Shown: positions 1 to 12,156 of the stretch, piece by piece
How the letters are laid out: every line of letters begins with the position of its first letter
How positions within the stretch are numbered: the first letter of the stretch is position 1
NCBI GenBank assembly: GCA_027924585.1
Contig: BSBM01000994.1
Span: forward strand, 8,811,001-8,875,000
Source: Larix kaempferi
Lineage: Eukaryota > Streptophyta > Pinopsida > Pinales > Pinaceae
Length of the DNA stretch: 64,000 bases
Direction of reading: 5' to 3'
Translations under genes and position numbers: made by a program
The notes under the pieces: model-generated
What the model was told of the DNA's origin: nothing
Databases searched by the model: none
Seen by the model: the letters and a program-made list of their open reading frames with translations, nothing else

Positions 1-530
1 GGGGAAAACCAAGAAGGTGAAAAACCCCGCAACTTCCTCGGAGATAGATGGAGCAATGATACAACCAAAGTACAACCAAAGTACAAGAGATAGTCTTCTC
101 CTAGCATCTGATCCTCCTCCTCACATGTGCACCACTTTCCGAGTGATGGAAGAGTGAGTAATGAGATGATCAAATAGCGATCTCCTTATCTCTATTTATA
201 CTTGTCCTGTCCTGCCTAATAAACTAATAGGGTCGACTTGTCTAACTCAGTCTAATAACCCATGGTTACATTAATCCAGGCCGACCCCACACTTGGTAGT
301 CTAGTGACCCTTTTACCCACATGACTCATACAGGTCCAACCCCATCAAGGTGGTCTAATAACCCATCAAGTATAAGTTACGACACAATATAAATGACAAT
401 ACTTCCATATAGGGGAATAATAATATCTCTATAGGAATACAAACACTTCTGTATAGAGGTATAATAACATCTCTATAGGAATACAATATACATGGGTGAA
501 ATACATTCCGAAGTTACATATACATCAACA
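1..530 (-). mobile_element. Copia-A family LTR, cut by the window edge
   Basis: The segment is the reverse complement of the LTR that bounds Copia-1 (9875-10528) and Copia-2 (46758-47436). It ends at 530 with CATCAACA, the family terminus TGTTGATG on the minus strand. The next bases (TTCCTGG) are not the purine tract that borders the inner side of this LTR, so 530 is probably an outer end. This is either a solo LTR or the 5' LTR of a minus-strand element running off the left edge. It interrupts the gag relic of the G1 Gypsy element. Confidence 0.85.
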
Positions 531-1817
531 TTCCTGGACATCTGTTCACTAGGAGATGCTTATTGGTATGCTTTCAAAATCGAGCCAAAATTTCAACAAA
601 AGAACAAGTGAGAATTTGGCCCTGCATTTAGGCCACAGAAGCAAGGCAAGGGAAACCTTGGCTTGCAGAACTAAGGATAGGGTAAGGACAACCAACCTTA
701 GGAAAAATCCAAACCACAAGAAAAGAAGGGTAATGGAAATGAAAGGGACACCAGGAAGTGCGTGAGTTCCACAAAATCCCCTAGCACAACACCGATGAAT
801 GTCATTCAAATTAGTCATTGGTGACCGATATCAAATTTTCAAAATCAGATCTCAGTTCTAATTCTGATTTAGAACCCAACACCATAGTCGCAGACACAGA
901 GAAGCATATATTTGATGTAGAAACCATCGCTACCACACAAATTCAGCTAGAGGAAATAGAAGGGTTAGAGGCAAAAGAGTGACTCTTCCACTCACATACG
1001 TGGGTGAAGGGAATCCCCCTACATTTTTTTGTCAACAGTGGCATCCAAAAGAACTTAATATTAGCATAAGTCATCAAGATATTGGAGCTATCAAAAACAC
1101 CACACACACATCGATACATAATTATTTGGCAAAGCGATGGATGAGATATCTGTGTCAATCATCAATGTCATCTATCATATGGAATCAACCCTTTCAAAGA
1201 CGAGGTACTGTGTGATGTGGCCCCACTTGGATTCTGTGACGTTCTTTCAGGGTATCCATATATGTGGAAGCCTAATTCTATGTATGATTCATGGCCTCGT
1301 AGTGTCAATGTCCCTTTGGGAGGATATCTCTATCGAATACCAGAGACAATTTCACCTATTGTAGTTTCTTTGACTTCAGCCAAGCAATGCAGAAACAAAA
1401 TATCCCACATTGGGAAATTTTACCTCTTCACAATTTCCTCTGAAGGTGAACATCAGATCACAAATACCTCCACAATCTCTGCATATGGTACCCCTACTCA
1501 ATAGAAACAAAAAGAACACAAAGGAATTTTTGCCTCACCTATTCAGATACCTCTATGGTGCAAGGTCATGCATTTAAGGTGCTCCTATAGAAAGGAATCA
1601 TCCACACTAGTTTAGACCAAGGATAGTAAGGAAAACAAAATTGTTGAACGAGTATACCACATCCATCAACAACCATTACAACTCTATCAAGATGTGAAAG
1701 CAAGGAATATTATTCACCTCAACAAATGTCTCACTGGGAGATCAAGTCAACACATAGTTCACCATATGATGAGGGACTTGACGCAATGGAAGCCATTGCT
1801 TCTTAAGGGGGGAGGAT
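531..1817 (+). pseudogene. Gypsy G1 gag tail and protease relic
   Basis: The translation in shifting frames resembles a plant Ty3/Gypsy polyprotein. A basic K/Q/G-rich gag tail lies around 600-750, and a CEFH...HNTDEC zinc-finger-like signature around 760-815. A retropepsin-like region follows around 970-1500, with a decayed FVNSGIQKN at the usual D-S/T-G site and phrases such as FKDEVLCDVAPL and GGYLYRIPE. Several frameshifts and stops are present. After about 1510 only a short C-terminal stretch remains before the polypurine tract at about 1805-1816, so RT, RNase H and integrase are missing. This is either an internal deletion or a non-autonomous G1 copy. Its 5' part is lost to the Copia LTR on the left. 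The family call rests on remembered similarity. Confidence 0.65.
1805..1817 (+). other. G1 polypurine tract
   Basis: An AAGGGGGGAGGA purine run lies immediately before the G1 3' LTR start TGATC at 1818, the expected position of the plus-strand primer of an LTR retrotransposon. Confidence 0.7.
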
Positions 1818-2327
1818 TGATCTAAATGGATATTGGTGGCCACCCACATATTCCATTGGCTCAAAACACTTTTTCTAGTATGACAATTTTTTTCACGTCA
1901 TAGGACTACTCCAAATGGAAATCGATGGCCACCCACCTATTCCACCAGCTCAAGACAATTTTTTCAGTTTGGCAGTTTTTATGGATATTCATGTCCAAAT
2001 CTTTTGGGATCATTTTGAGGCCCTAAACGATTTTTTTTTTGAAATATTGCAATATGTACATAGCCAAAGGTTGAATAAACAAGCATAATGTGTACTTCCC
2101 GACTAGACCTTTCCAACAAGCTATCGAACTCCCTAAACGAAGATCGCATGCAAAAGTTATCCCCCGAGAAGTTAACACCTCAGCTAACCACCTCGAGACC
2201 CACAAATTTTTTTATAGATCATCTCATACGGTTAGGTTTTTGGATCTTAGGGTTTTTTCCCTCATGTTTAAGATAAAAAGGCCCTTCAACCTCTTTTTTT
2301 AATCAGCTTATGACGAATGAGTATAGT
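1818..2327 (+). repeat. Gypsy G1 3' LTR, left part
   Basis: The LTR starts TGATC directly after the polypurine tract. It matches the solo LTR at 51102-51668 in order: a GGTGGCCACCCACC-like start, a TTCCAACAAGCTATC block, a CCCCCGAGAAGTT block and a run ending AATGAG. It contains an internal imperfect duplication of its first 50 bp or so (about 1825-1875 and 1905-1960), which the solo copy lacks. At 2327 it is cut by the LARD element and resumes at 38743. Confidence 0.75.
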
Positions 2328-4822
2328 TGTCACGTCCTCGATCCCCTTAGTGCCCTTTAGAGTGATGGGGGAACAACCTTGAACAACTTGCTATATTTTT
2401 TTTTCTTTAAACTATCCAAACTAGGCACCTTTTTCTTAGCTAGAATGATATTAAATCCGCAATCCGCAATTGAAAGTTGGAACCGTGGATTACAGCTTCG
2501 ACGAGGATCACACCTCCGACCTCCGCAATCCGCAATCTATAGTGTGGAAATCGGAAATCGAAACACCAATATTCCACCTCGTCAAATCACGCCTCTGACT
2601 TCCAGAATCTGCAACCCGCGATGCGGAAGTCGGAAGTCGGAAACCCCAAATTCTCAACTTCGATGAATTACTCCTCTGACATCTGCAATCCACAATCTGC
2701 AATGCGGAACTTGGAAGTTGGAACTCCAAATTCACCAAACCGGAAAAATTACCTCTTATTTACGCAATCCGCAATCCGCCTTGCGGAAGTCGGAAGTCAG
2801 AACCACCATTTCACAACTACGGAAAATTTACTCTTCCAACTTCTACAATCCGCAATTCACGTTGCGGGAGTCGGAAGTTGGAACCACCATGCATAACTCT
2901 AAATAACTACCCTTCCAGCTTCCGCAATTCGCAAACCGCATTGCAGGTTCGGAAAGTCGGAAGCCCAACTGCACAACTTCTCTGGCTCATAAATTTCTCA
3001 TCCCAAGTCCATTTTGGAAAAAATTGGTACCGTTGGAAAGCTCCCAGAGAGCCTTCTGCAACTACATGATTCTCTTTTACATCCGATGACTCTAAACCTA
3101 TCCTTCATCCAACCTAAAAGTTTGCCCCAAGCTTCCTCCATTCCTCCTTATCACTTTGTAAGGGCTCATATGCAACTCAATCATGACTCCTTCCCTTCAT
3201 CAGATCCACAGAGGAAGCCTGAACACCATAGGGGGGTGTCTATTCCTTCCCCAAGGCCCTAACTAAACCTTCTGAGCATCCTGGCCTTTACACCACCTAA
3301 TCCTATTCATCAAGGCACAAATTCATATACATACAAATATAAGAATGTAGATATGCAGGAGCATGGTAAGTAAATCATGTACATAGATTTATACATAGAT
3401 AAACACAGGGGAATAAAACATCATACAGGGGATTAATCCCCTTCTCATGCAATGCACATAGTTTATCACCTAGCATACATCATTTAGCTTCAACAATACA
3501 ATCAATAATTAAACATTGTAGAACACAAAATGAGCATGATTCAAAGAACAGAGAACACTTATCTTTGAGATGAAATCACCAATCAAAATGGATATGGATT
3601 GCAATGCTCCAACCCAACCATAGGTCTCTTCCCATCTTGTAGAATTTCAGCACTCAAAGACCACCCTCGATCTGGGGTTATGTATCCACTAAGGAGTACC
3701 CCTCAGGTTCACAACCAACCTTGGATTCTCAGTCATTTAGGTCATCCAGCAAACAACTGGGTTTGTCAAGCAAGTGGGAGACATGTAAGGAATTTTCTAG
3801 GTCAATGAGCTCATCCACAGAGCTAGAGTCATAACCAAATGGCCTTAGATAGTCCAGGCACCCCCATCACCTTCCCTCTCAGCCTAAGTAAGGTCCCCTT
3901 CACTACTGCACAGTTCCTCGGGCGCCCCTTCCCTCAGCGCAGACCTGGGAAGGTACGGTTGATCCCAACTGCTAAATCAAGGGTAAATGATCCCACACTG
4001 GCTCTACCACATAGTCCAAACCCTCCCGGTCTCTTTCCACTGTGATCCACACTCGGATCTTTTTCAACGTTGCGGCCGAATGGTTTGGTCCCGCAACAGG
4101 ATTTTGACTATTAGATTTGGGTTTTATCATGAACTTCTGGGCATCTCACGCTCTCGGATTCGCCCCATGGTTTAGGTCTATATATCCCCATCGGATTCCA
4201 CTTCCCACACCAATTTTTGGTGCGTCTTTGGCTCTACCAATCGCGACCTCCCTTAGGATCACAATTTTGGGTTCCTCCCTCCATTAATGGGTCTGCGTAA
4301 GGGTCCAAGTGATGCCTCCTCTATCAGTAATCGAAATGGGGATGAGGAATGCATCCTACCAAGAGGTGGAGTGGCTTATGGGATTTCGGGGATACCCCAT
4401 ATGGATTTCAGTGCTTCCCCATACTCCATCGACCTCATGAATAGTCCTCCTGCAGTACTACCTTGAAACAACGATAAATAATAGCTAGGACAACCAAAGG
4501 GGTTCTCAAGGTGACATATGGTAGTCTATGGCTCAATCCCATAACCCCCTCACCTGTCCCTAGTGGATACATAGTTCCCCCTCATTTGGTTGCATCCATA
4601 TCCATCCCCTTAGTATTTTTATTACATGATATTTACATCTTTTTACAATTTCCATGGCTTAATAGCACATGGATAACACAATGCCAAATACTTGCCTCTT
4701 AAAGCTAAGCATTCACTAGCGGGGCCTTGGCCTTGAGCTCCATGCTAGGAATTATACATCACATACATACAATGTTTACATAAAATACAATATATCCTAA
4801 GTGTCAAAATGGGGATATGAAA
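2328..4822 (-). repeat. LARD 3' LTR
   Basis: It is 2495 bp, bounded by TGTCACG at the left and a mutated terminus at the right (GATATGAAA where the partner has GATATTACA). It aligns along its whole length with 9405-9874 plus 36717-38742. It contains the GCAATCCGC minisatellite near its left end and no coding capacity. Confidence 0.85.
2450..2960 (-). repeat. About 80 bp minisatellite with hairpin cores inside the LARD LTR
   Basis: About six imperfect units occur, with cores near 2457, 2525, 2610, 2690, 2768, 2848 and 2925. Each core has the form TTCCGCAATCCGCAATGCGGAA or a close variant, in which TTCCGC and GCGGAA can pair, followed by GTCGGAAGT and an AACC...ATTCAC segment. The same array is present in the other LTR (9535-9874 and 36717-36865), so it predates insertion. 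Copia-1 inserted within it. Confidence 0.8.
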
Positions 4823-4838
4823 TTTCCCTCCCCCTTAG
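4823..4838 (-). other. LARD polypurine tract
   Basis: On the minus strand this reads as a CTAAGGGGGAGGGAA purine run directly upstream of the 3' LTR, preceded by GAGGACGACATTATT, a context common before the purine tract in plant Gypsy elements. Confidence 0.75.
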
Positions 4839-4986
4839 AATAATGTCGTCCTCGGTGTTCCAATACTGAGGAATACATACACAATTTACACATGTCCAAA
4901 ATTCACAAAATGTGGCAGGTCTATCCTGCATTTCATATTATACTTTGAGCTTCCAGGACCAAGTCCTTGGTTTCAAAATGCTGCTC

Positions 4987-5322
4987 CTACTGGCTTTGAA
5001 CTTCCAGCTCTACATCAACCCCTTCCTTTTCTTTACATTCCAGTTGATCCACAAGTCTGGAAACTTCATGGCTACAATTCTTCTTACCGTCCTTTATTGG
5101 GCAGTTACATAGGCAATGATTTCCTCCACAATTCTTCTTGTTGATAGCTTCCAGAATTCCCTTTACCTCATTTTTTAGACAAATAGAGTTCTTCAAAACC
5201 TTATGGTTCATCTCATTTTGTTTCTTTTGTAGCTTGATCATCTCCCCAAGATTTTATTGGGTCTTGGCAATTGTTTGAAGAATATTTTCAGCTAAATCCA
5301 ATAGCTTTTGGTCTACTGCCAT
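4987..5322 (-). pseudogene. Small LARD reading frame, coiled-coil plus Cys cluster, one internal stop
   Basis: From the ATG at 5322 the minus strand gives a 111-codon frame broken once, by TAA at codon 23. The second ATG at 5241 gives an uninterrupted 84-residue product. The first part is leucine-rich and probably helical (MAVDQKLLDLAENILQ). The middle has a Cys/His cluster, CGGNHCLCNC, then a second Cys, and the end is acidic. No pol or known gag motif is visible and no family was recognised. It is the only notable frame in the LARD interior and lies near the polypurine tract. It could be a chance frame or a remnant gag-like or accessory peptide. Confidence 0.4.
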
Positions 5323-6837
5323 GGTCAATGTGCACAGTTGTCCACACTTTGCTTACTAGCAACACTTTCCTTGTAACAACTGCAACCAATTGATTTAATT
5401 TTCACCTGTGAAATTCATCATTGCAATTATTGTTAGGCCAAGCATAACATAAGCATTAAGATCAGTCAATTACTTGCTCAATTGATAGGGAAAGTTCATA
5501 ATTTATCCATGAGACTTCCACACAATTCATGCTCCAACATACAAGTGAACTCATTCATGTTCATCCTTTCACAAGGAATTAACTAATTCATCATTCACCA
5601 TTCATTTCAATCAAAATAAACACAATCAACTTTTAGAAATGACATGCATTCAACAATTTTTTGTTTCAAAAATGCATCATTCAAAAAGGAAAGAGAAGAG
5701 TAATATTTTTCCTCTCTTAACCTTGTTCCAATCCGTAGCCCCACCACAATTGTGGTTCCATGCTCCTTGGTCTCTTTCACTTCAAATGTGAATTCTTGAC
5801 TCGCCTTTTCCTAGTTTTGGCGATGACACTTGGTGTCTAAGGTCTGTCTAAGGCTTCTCAACCAGAGAACCTTTCCCCATTGTTTCCTACAGAACCTTTG
5901 GCTGCTAGGACCCACACAATTCCACTAGCACCACTTCCATTATTACTCATACTGAGCTTCCTAGGACAGTCACATGTCCAAATGCACCCTTAGGGTTCCC
6001 TCAAGGTCCTTTCATTCAGCAATACCTACACTCAAACATTGAATCAAATCACATGTCAAGTTTACTTTCATAGGATTTATCTCTAAACAAGGGTTTAAAA
6101 AATCATAACCCAATCATTTACACATGTATATTCCTATTAAATAAGCAAGAAGATGTAAGATAAACCAAATACTTATATGTATTGGGAGTCTTCACGTTAT
6201 TCCATAGGATCCTTCTTTTCTTTATAAGCCTTGGATAACTTGTGGATACAATAACGAATGTTGGGCCAGCACGCAGGCTGCACCATAATCATTCAAATAG
6301 GCAATGCCAAGCTAGTACATTGACTGGGTTTATCAAGCATTTAAGGAATGTTTTTCCAGCACACAGGCTGCTCCACAACATTCAATGCCCAACCAGTGAC
6401 TGAATGGACTTGCCAAGCATTTATGGTTCCAAACCAGTCCCATACCTGGTTTTCCCTCTCCATTTCCAAGCCAACACTGCCATCAAGGTTAACAGACCAA
6501 TGGAAGGAAACTACACCGTGACCATTTCCAAGTCAAGGTTCTACTACGGAGCCCTAGGCATCTCCATGTGCTCCCACCAGTATTGGCACCCACCTCACTT
6601 TTCTCCTTAACACTCATTACAAATTGCATGTGTAATACTTGACAACACAAGATGGGTAGGCAAGCTCGTTAGTATTGCTAATATAAAATTGTAACTTACT
6701 TCATACAAATTCACTCTCTAATATTGAAACACCAAGAATGCATCCATTCCTTTAGAGTGTAGTCAATGTTGAAAACCATAACACAACACAACACCCGAAA
6801 GATGTGCACCCCTTTCCGATGTGAGTCATGTAGGCCC

Positions 6838-6928
6838 TAATCACACTCAAGTAGTCTGAGATAAAACATGCACACTCAAGCAATCTGAAATAAAAACACA
6901 CAATCACACTCAAGCAGTCTGAAATATA
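6838..6928. repeat. Short tandem repeat, about 30-35 bp unit
   Basis: Three imperfect copies are built on CACACTCAAGYARTCTGARATA, spaced about 32-38 bp apart within the LARD interior. Confidence 0.7.
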
Positions 6929-7550
6929 AACATGCCCTGGACATTAATTCTAATAATCATACATGCATGATTTTCACAAGGGTCGCAAATAATTATCTGT
7001 TTTGCATATTTATTTTCTCTTCTTGCCATGTGTCCTCTCCATTCAAGCTCAAATCTGAAATTTACAATTCTATTCACTACAGAATTTAGATTTTTCTACC
7101 ATGAGATTACTCTCATAAACTTAAATCATAAATGTTCAAATCTTCTTCATACAGAAATCGGATTTGACATTCATGAGATCCTTCTCACAATTTTTTGGAT
7201 TTTGTACATGTTAGATTCTAGTCTTTATCATGGACTTACCCACATTGCTATACCTAAGACATTTCTACCCATAATCTGAAATTTTTAGTTAACCAAACAA
7301 GTTGTGAGTATCCACACATAATATTTGCATTGCAACATTTAGAACAATCACTAAAGTGATCTCAGAATTAAAGTAATCAACAATTCAAACTCTATCAGTT
7401 GTTATTATTTCAAATGCAATGAAATACAATTACTTTATGTGCACTTTATTTACAGTTAGATTCCAAGATACTGTCACATGGTCTATGCAATTCAACCAAA
7501 TTTCCAATGCTTATGATCACACAGTCATATGCATTCATGTAACTCTACCC

Positions 7551-7694
7551 TCCCAATAGAGAACTCTGGTATCCCATCAAAACACAACTACCTTCTTCAT
7601 GCAATTCTTTCCCCATAGCATCTCAATAGAGCACTCCGGTATCTCATCAAAACACAACTACCTTCTTCATGCAATTCTTTCCCCATAGCATCTC
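7551..7694. repeat. 70 bp tandem duplication
   Basis: Two near-identical 70 bp copies begin AATAGAG at 7555 and 7625 and run through CATCAAAACACAACTACC to CCCCATAGCATCTCA. They differ at only a few bases, so this duplication is younger than most surrounding decay. Confidence 0.85.
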
Positions 7695-9389
7695 ATGAAA
7701 GGATCTTAGAATTTTTTAATAATTCTACCATTTCATCTATCATATAATTTCAATGAAGTGTACACCATATCCATGCATTCACACAATGCATATTAACATA
7801 TATGCAATCACACATATGCATGCATAATCAACAAGATTTACATAATATCTTTTAATTGTATATTTACTTAATGCACCCAATGCACTACAACATTGATCTT
7901 AAAACATTCTTATGCCTACACAAGTTTCTTACCATGGTAAGTTGGAATCTTAGTCAATGCTTCAACATAATACCTAACCATCTCCCTAATTACTTGGTTG
8001 ATTAATTGGGTGCCTTCCTCCTTCACCCAAACATAACACCTCAGGAGTTCTCCCATTCCTTGGTTTTTGGCAAAGATATTTCATCCTAAATTAACACCAA
8101 TAGCGAGTTCATGGGATACTTGTTGAGCACTGCAGGCTTCACAACCCAACATCCTCATGGTTTCACACATGGAATGCTCTTATTCTTATGGATGCATTCC
8201 AAATTTTAAATAGTCACATGGTATAATGCTCATTTCCTTTAATACCATATACCTCACCATACCCCGTGGGATGTCATTCACATAAATGCATTCATCCTTA
8301 CATGCATACCATTTATGATGATTAAACATGGTTAAAGGATTCTTACCCATCCTTTCTCAACACTTTTACAATCAACATAATTAAACATTACCTGCATGGC
8401 TGCCATCAACATACCATACGATGTTACCTGATCTATTGGCCTCTTACCAAGGACTACACAGTCCTTCCACCAACCTCCTGATCATGGATTTGTGCTCCAG
8501 CCTTTCTTCACAGGCTTCCAGTCATACGCGATATCATCATCATCTTCAGCCATGCTTCTATTATCTTGGTCTTTGTGCTGTGGTTTCCAACAAACTTGAA
8601 TATGTTATGTTGACCATGGTACCTAGGATATCATCTTACTAAAATGAAGAACCCTAGAAACAACATTTTCATTATTTCTTAAGCAAAGTGTAAGCAAGGC
8701 ATCTCAAAAATATTTTCTACACATCTTTGTGCAACATTGCAAGAATCACAAGCATGCAACATAAGATCTTCCGCAATCCCTTTAGTGGATGTGCATTCAA
8801 ATTGAACTGCAATGTGCTCATTAACAACTTTTATCAATATGCAATACCATATGCAAGCACACATAAGTTTACATGCAGTATGCATTGTCTCTTAATATGC
8901 CTACTATGCATACGCATTCATCTATTTAATCTCTTGCATTTTCAACATTTCTATGCCATAATATCATATATATAAAAATAAAAAAAATGTAAATATAAAC
9001 ACAAGAGCAGAGTTGAGGAATTCTCCCTTTCCAATCCCTCATCATAGCATGGAATTCCTCTTCCACATCATAGTTGACCCAATTTCATGGCTTCTCTACA
9101 AGGAAAAAAAGGGGTTATTAGCTATTATCTTCTCACCAAAATCAATTCAATACATACACATATTTATAACCTTTATACTTTCTTCTTTTTAGGCATGCAA
9201 TTATTATGCTAGAAACAAAATAGTTTAAGCTGAGAAATTGACCTTTTTATCAACATTGCAATTTGTTCAATTCCAACTTCATATGGAGTCCTTCAAGGCA
9301 CATTGTATGCCCTTGCACTTCATTCAAATCCTGGTTACATGATTTTAACTCATACCTTGGCCCAAGCAGCCCCAGTTCTGCAACCTTGG

Positions 9390-9401
9390 GCTCTGATACC
9401 A
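9390..9401 (-). other. LARD primer binding site (initiator Met tRNA)
   Basis: The minus strand reads TGGTATCAGAGC three bases inside the 5' LTR end, the standard plant initiator-Met tRNA primer site. It fixes the element's orientation. Confidence 0.85.
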
Positions 9402-9404
9402 TTC

Positions 9405-9874
9405 TGTCACGTCCCCGATCCCCTCAGTTCCCTTTAGAGTTATGGGGGAACAACCTTGAACAACCTGCTATATTTTGTTTCTTTAAACTATCCAAACTAT
9501 ATACCTTTTTCATAGACACAATGATATTCAATCCGCACTCCGCAATCAGAATTCTGAACCGCATATTATAGCTTCGACAGGGATTGCACCTCCACAATCC
9601 GCAATCCGCAGTGCGAAAATCAAAAATTGGAACATCAATATTCCATCTCGTCGAATCACGCCTCCGAATTCCACAATCCGCAACTCGAGATGCAGAAGTC
9701 GGAATTCAGAAGTCCCAAATTCTCAAATTTGACGAATTAATCCTTTGACATCCACAATCCGCAATCCGCAATGCAGAACTCGGAACTTGGAACTCCAAAT
9801 TCACCAATCCGAAAAAATTACCTCTCCAACTTCCGCAATCTGCAATTTGCCTTACGGAAGTCAGAAGTCAGAAC
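9405..9874 (-). repeat. LARD 5' LTR, distal (3') part
   Basis: It begins TGTCACG at 9405 and parallels 2328-2797 closely. It is cut at 9874 by Copia-1, with the target AGAAC, and resumes after 36716. Confidence 0.85.
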
Positions 9875-10528
9875 TATTGATGTATATGTAACTTCAGAAT
9901 GTATTTCACCTATGTATTTCATCTGTGTATATTGTATTCCTATAGAGATGTTATTATTCCTCTATACGGAAGTGTTTGTATTCCTATAGAGATGTTATTA
10001 TTCGTCTATACGGAAGTGTCGTCATTTATATTGTAAGTGTCATAACTTATACTTGATGGGTTATTAACCACCTTGATGGGATCAACTCTATATGAGTCAT
10101 GTGGGTAAAAGGGTTATTAGACCACCCTAGTGGGGTTCGGCCCTGTCAACATTATGTTATGTGGTTAAGTTGATGCCGACCTAGTAAAGGTTATTAGGCA
10201 AGTCAAGTCATGTATAAATAGAGTGCGGGAGGCACTCTATTTGATCATTCACTTTCTCTCTCACACACTCATTGGAGAGTGGTGCACTTGTGGAGGAGGA
10301 GAAGCTGCTGATAGGAGGATTATCTCTTATGCTTGGGTTGTATCATTGCTCTATCTATCTTTGAGGAAGTTGTGGGGTTTTTCACCTTCTTGGTTTTCCC
10401 CGGTGAAACTCTGTGTCTCTTGTGTGCTTGCATTATTGTGTCCATGATTGATATGTTGTAGATATGCTGTACATGTTATTCTCTCAGTTAAGATCCTAGA
10501 TCAGATTGAAATTTCTGAAAAACTAACA
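9875..10528 (+). repeat. Copia-1 5' LTR
   Basis: It runs from a TGTTGATG-type terminus (here TATTGATG) to CTAACA immediately before the primer site. It contains two tandem copies of CCTATAGAGATGTTATTATT near its start and a TATA box at 10212-10219. It is nearly identical to 36057-36711. Confidence 0.92.
10212..10219 (+). promoter_or_regulatory. Copia LTR TATA box
   Basis: TATAAATA lies about 317 bp before the LTR end and is followed by GAGTG and a GGGAGG stretch. It is conserved at 36396-36403 and, inverted, at 47059-47066 in Copia-2. This is the expected core promoter of the LTR. Confidence 0.7.
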
Positions 10529-10540
10529 TGGTATCAGAGC
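10529..10540 (+). other. Copia-1 primer binding site
   Basis: TGGTATCAGAGC directly abuts the 5' LTR end CTAACA and is complementary to the plant initiator-Met tRNA 3' end. Confidence 0.9.
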
Positions 10541-12156
10541 TAGACTGAAAGAAGGCATGGTATGGCATTTATGACACTTGTTGCACTTGCGAAGCTAGGG
10601 CTTGATATAACAAAAACCAGTCATCGTAGCACTTTCACTATAAATCCATTTCGGCGAGGTTTTAGGATTTGAAACTCTTAGAGGTAGAAAATAAGATCCC
10701 CATGTACCTTGTGTCTGAAGCACAACTTCTAATTCATTGTACTTTGTGTTTTCTAATTTGTACAATCTAGAGTTTCTGCCTCTTCCAGATCTAAGACATA
10801 AACAGGTGACCTAAGAAAAAAGGTCATAACTTGGGCTAGGAAGCTCCAAATGAAATTTCGTAAAAAATGACAGGTAGGGTACGGACTGTACTTTCACATA
10901 CCAAAGGTTTATAGGCTGAAAGTGAACCAGTGACACGTGGCACTCTGTACAAATTCGCTCTCCTATTTTATCCCATAAACAGGTCACGTTGCAACACTTG
11001 GCATAACTCTCTCTCAGGGAATCCAATTGAGGTCATAACTATGGGGTTGGAAATATGACAGGTCGGAATACTGTAGGTAGAAGTTTCAGACCTTGTGGAT
11101 TCGTAATTTCAGAGTTACACTAGAAACAATCAAGTGCATATTTTTGTCAAAACAGAATTAGATTTTGAGCACCTTCATTCATGGCTCCAGGAATTAGGGT
11201 TTCGGAGAAAGTTGAAATTTTTGTAATCGGAGACCACGGCTGAATGCTACTCATCAAAATTGAAATTTAGAGACCAAGTTCAAGTTTCTTGGCTGGGCAG
11301 AAGGCCGGTCTTGATCAAACCCTAGTTCGGGACTTTGATCGAAAAAGTGAAAAATTAGGGCTTGTGCAAAAGTTGGAATTTTTGAAGTTTGTGACCACAG
11401 TTGGAAGCTTCTTAGAAAAATTGAAGTTTAGAGCTTTGGATCGAATCTTTTGGTTGGGAAGAAGGGTGGGATTTATCAAACCCTAGTTCAGGATCCTGTC
11501 TAGAAGATCCGGAAGTTTCAAAGGCAATTTTGAGGGGTGAAACTTTGCAGTTTTCAAATTCTGAGTATACCAGCTTGATCAGCTCATCAAGGCGCATTTT
11601 TCTATCCTTTCAGAAGTTTGAAATTCAAAGTTTGAATTTTTAGGGTTTCTTTGACAAACCCTAATCCAGCTCCAGATCCAGTTTCTGCAAATCAAGTGGA
11701 TTGGGTTAATCCTAGAAGAGAATGGATTGGTCACTTGCACAAGTGAAGAAGTTCCAGTTTCAGAGGGAGATAAGGCTAAGGCCTTACATAAGAAGATTAC
11801 AAGCAATCTCGATAGGTATGACTTATCCAAGTATGTTTCGAGATCTGTTCATGATTAAGTTTATGGTATGTTTGTCTTCATTAAGGTTAGTACAATCTTG
11901 ATTAACTTTAGACTTGTTGTATCACCTTAATAAAATTATGAATGCACAATAGAAGATATTCATTGATTAGGGTTTTGACACTTATGATTGTACTAATGCA
12001 TTGTGGTGTTGTATGAGGTTGATGTTGTCCGCTAACATGAAAGGTACATCAAGAAAGACAAATCATGTTCTAGTTCAGGAACATATGACCATGGTGACAT
12101 GAATACAAAGGTTCATCCATTGCCATGGATCACATAGAAGATCTACTTATGAGGTA
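10541..12156 (+). other. Copia-1 leader, no gag recognised, with internal duplication
   Basis: This 1.6 kb stretch has stops in every frame and no CCHC or UBN2-type gag signature. It contains an imperfect duplication of about 161 bp (roughly 11190-11350 and 11351-11500), with AAACCCTAGTTC near 11318 and 11479. It also contains several AG-GTATG motifs that look like splice donors (after 11815 and after 12153). Copia-2 has the same leader in its reverse complement (44580-46745), so the arrangement belongs to the family. It is interrupted at 12157 by the Tat-like element; the TSD copy is at 12152-12156. Confidence 0.7.

Larger units (their letters stand above)
5323..9389 (-). other. LARD interior, non-coding
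   Basis: Some 4 kb of AT-rich sequence with frequent stops in all frames. The longest frames (83 codons or fewer) show no recognisable domain. It holds short local duplications (listed separately) and an imperfect duplication at about 6255-6425 around CCAGCACGCAGGCTGC and CCAGCACACAGGCTGC. No pol signature such as YVDD, GPY/F or a retropepsin motif was seen on either strand. Confidence 0.7.

Noticed and set aside
556-1504. Endogenous pararetrovirus
   Set aside because: The order of gag-like zinc finger, protease-like region, polypurine tract and LTR fits a Gypsy retrotransposon. No movement-protein or virus-specific signature was seen.
9405-9874. Solo LTR of an independent element
   Set aside because: The missing right part is found after Copia-1 at 36,717-38,742, and the primer site at 9,390-9,401 shows that it is the LARD's own 5' LTR.
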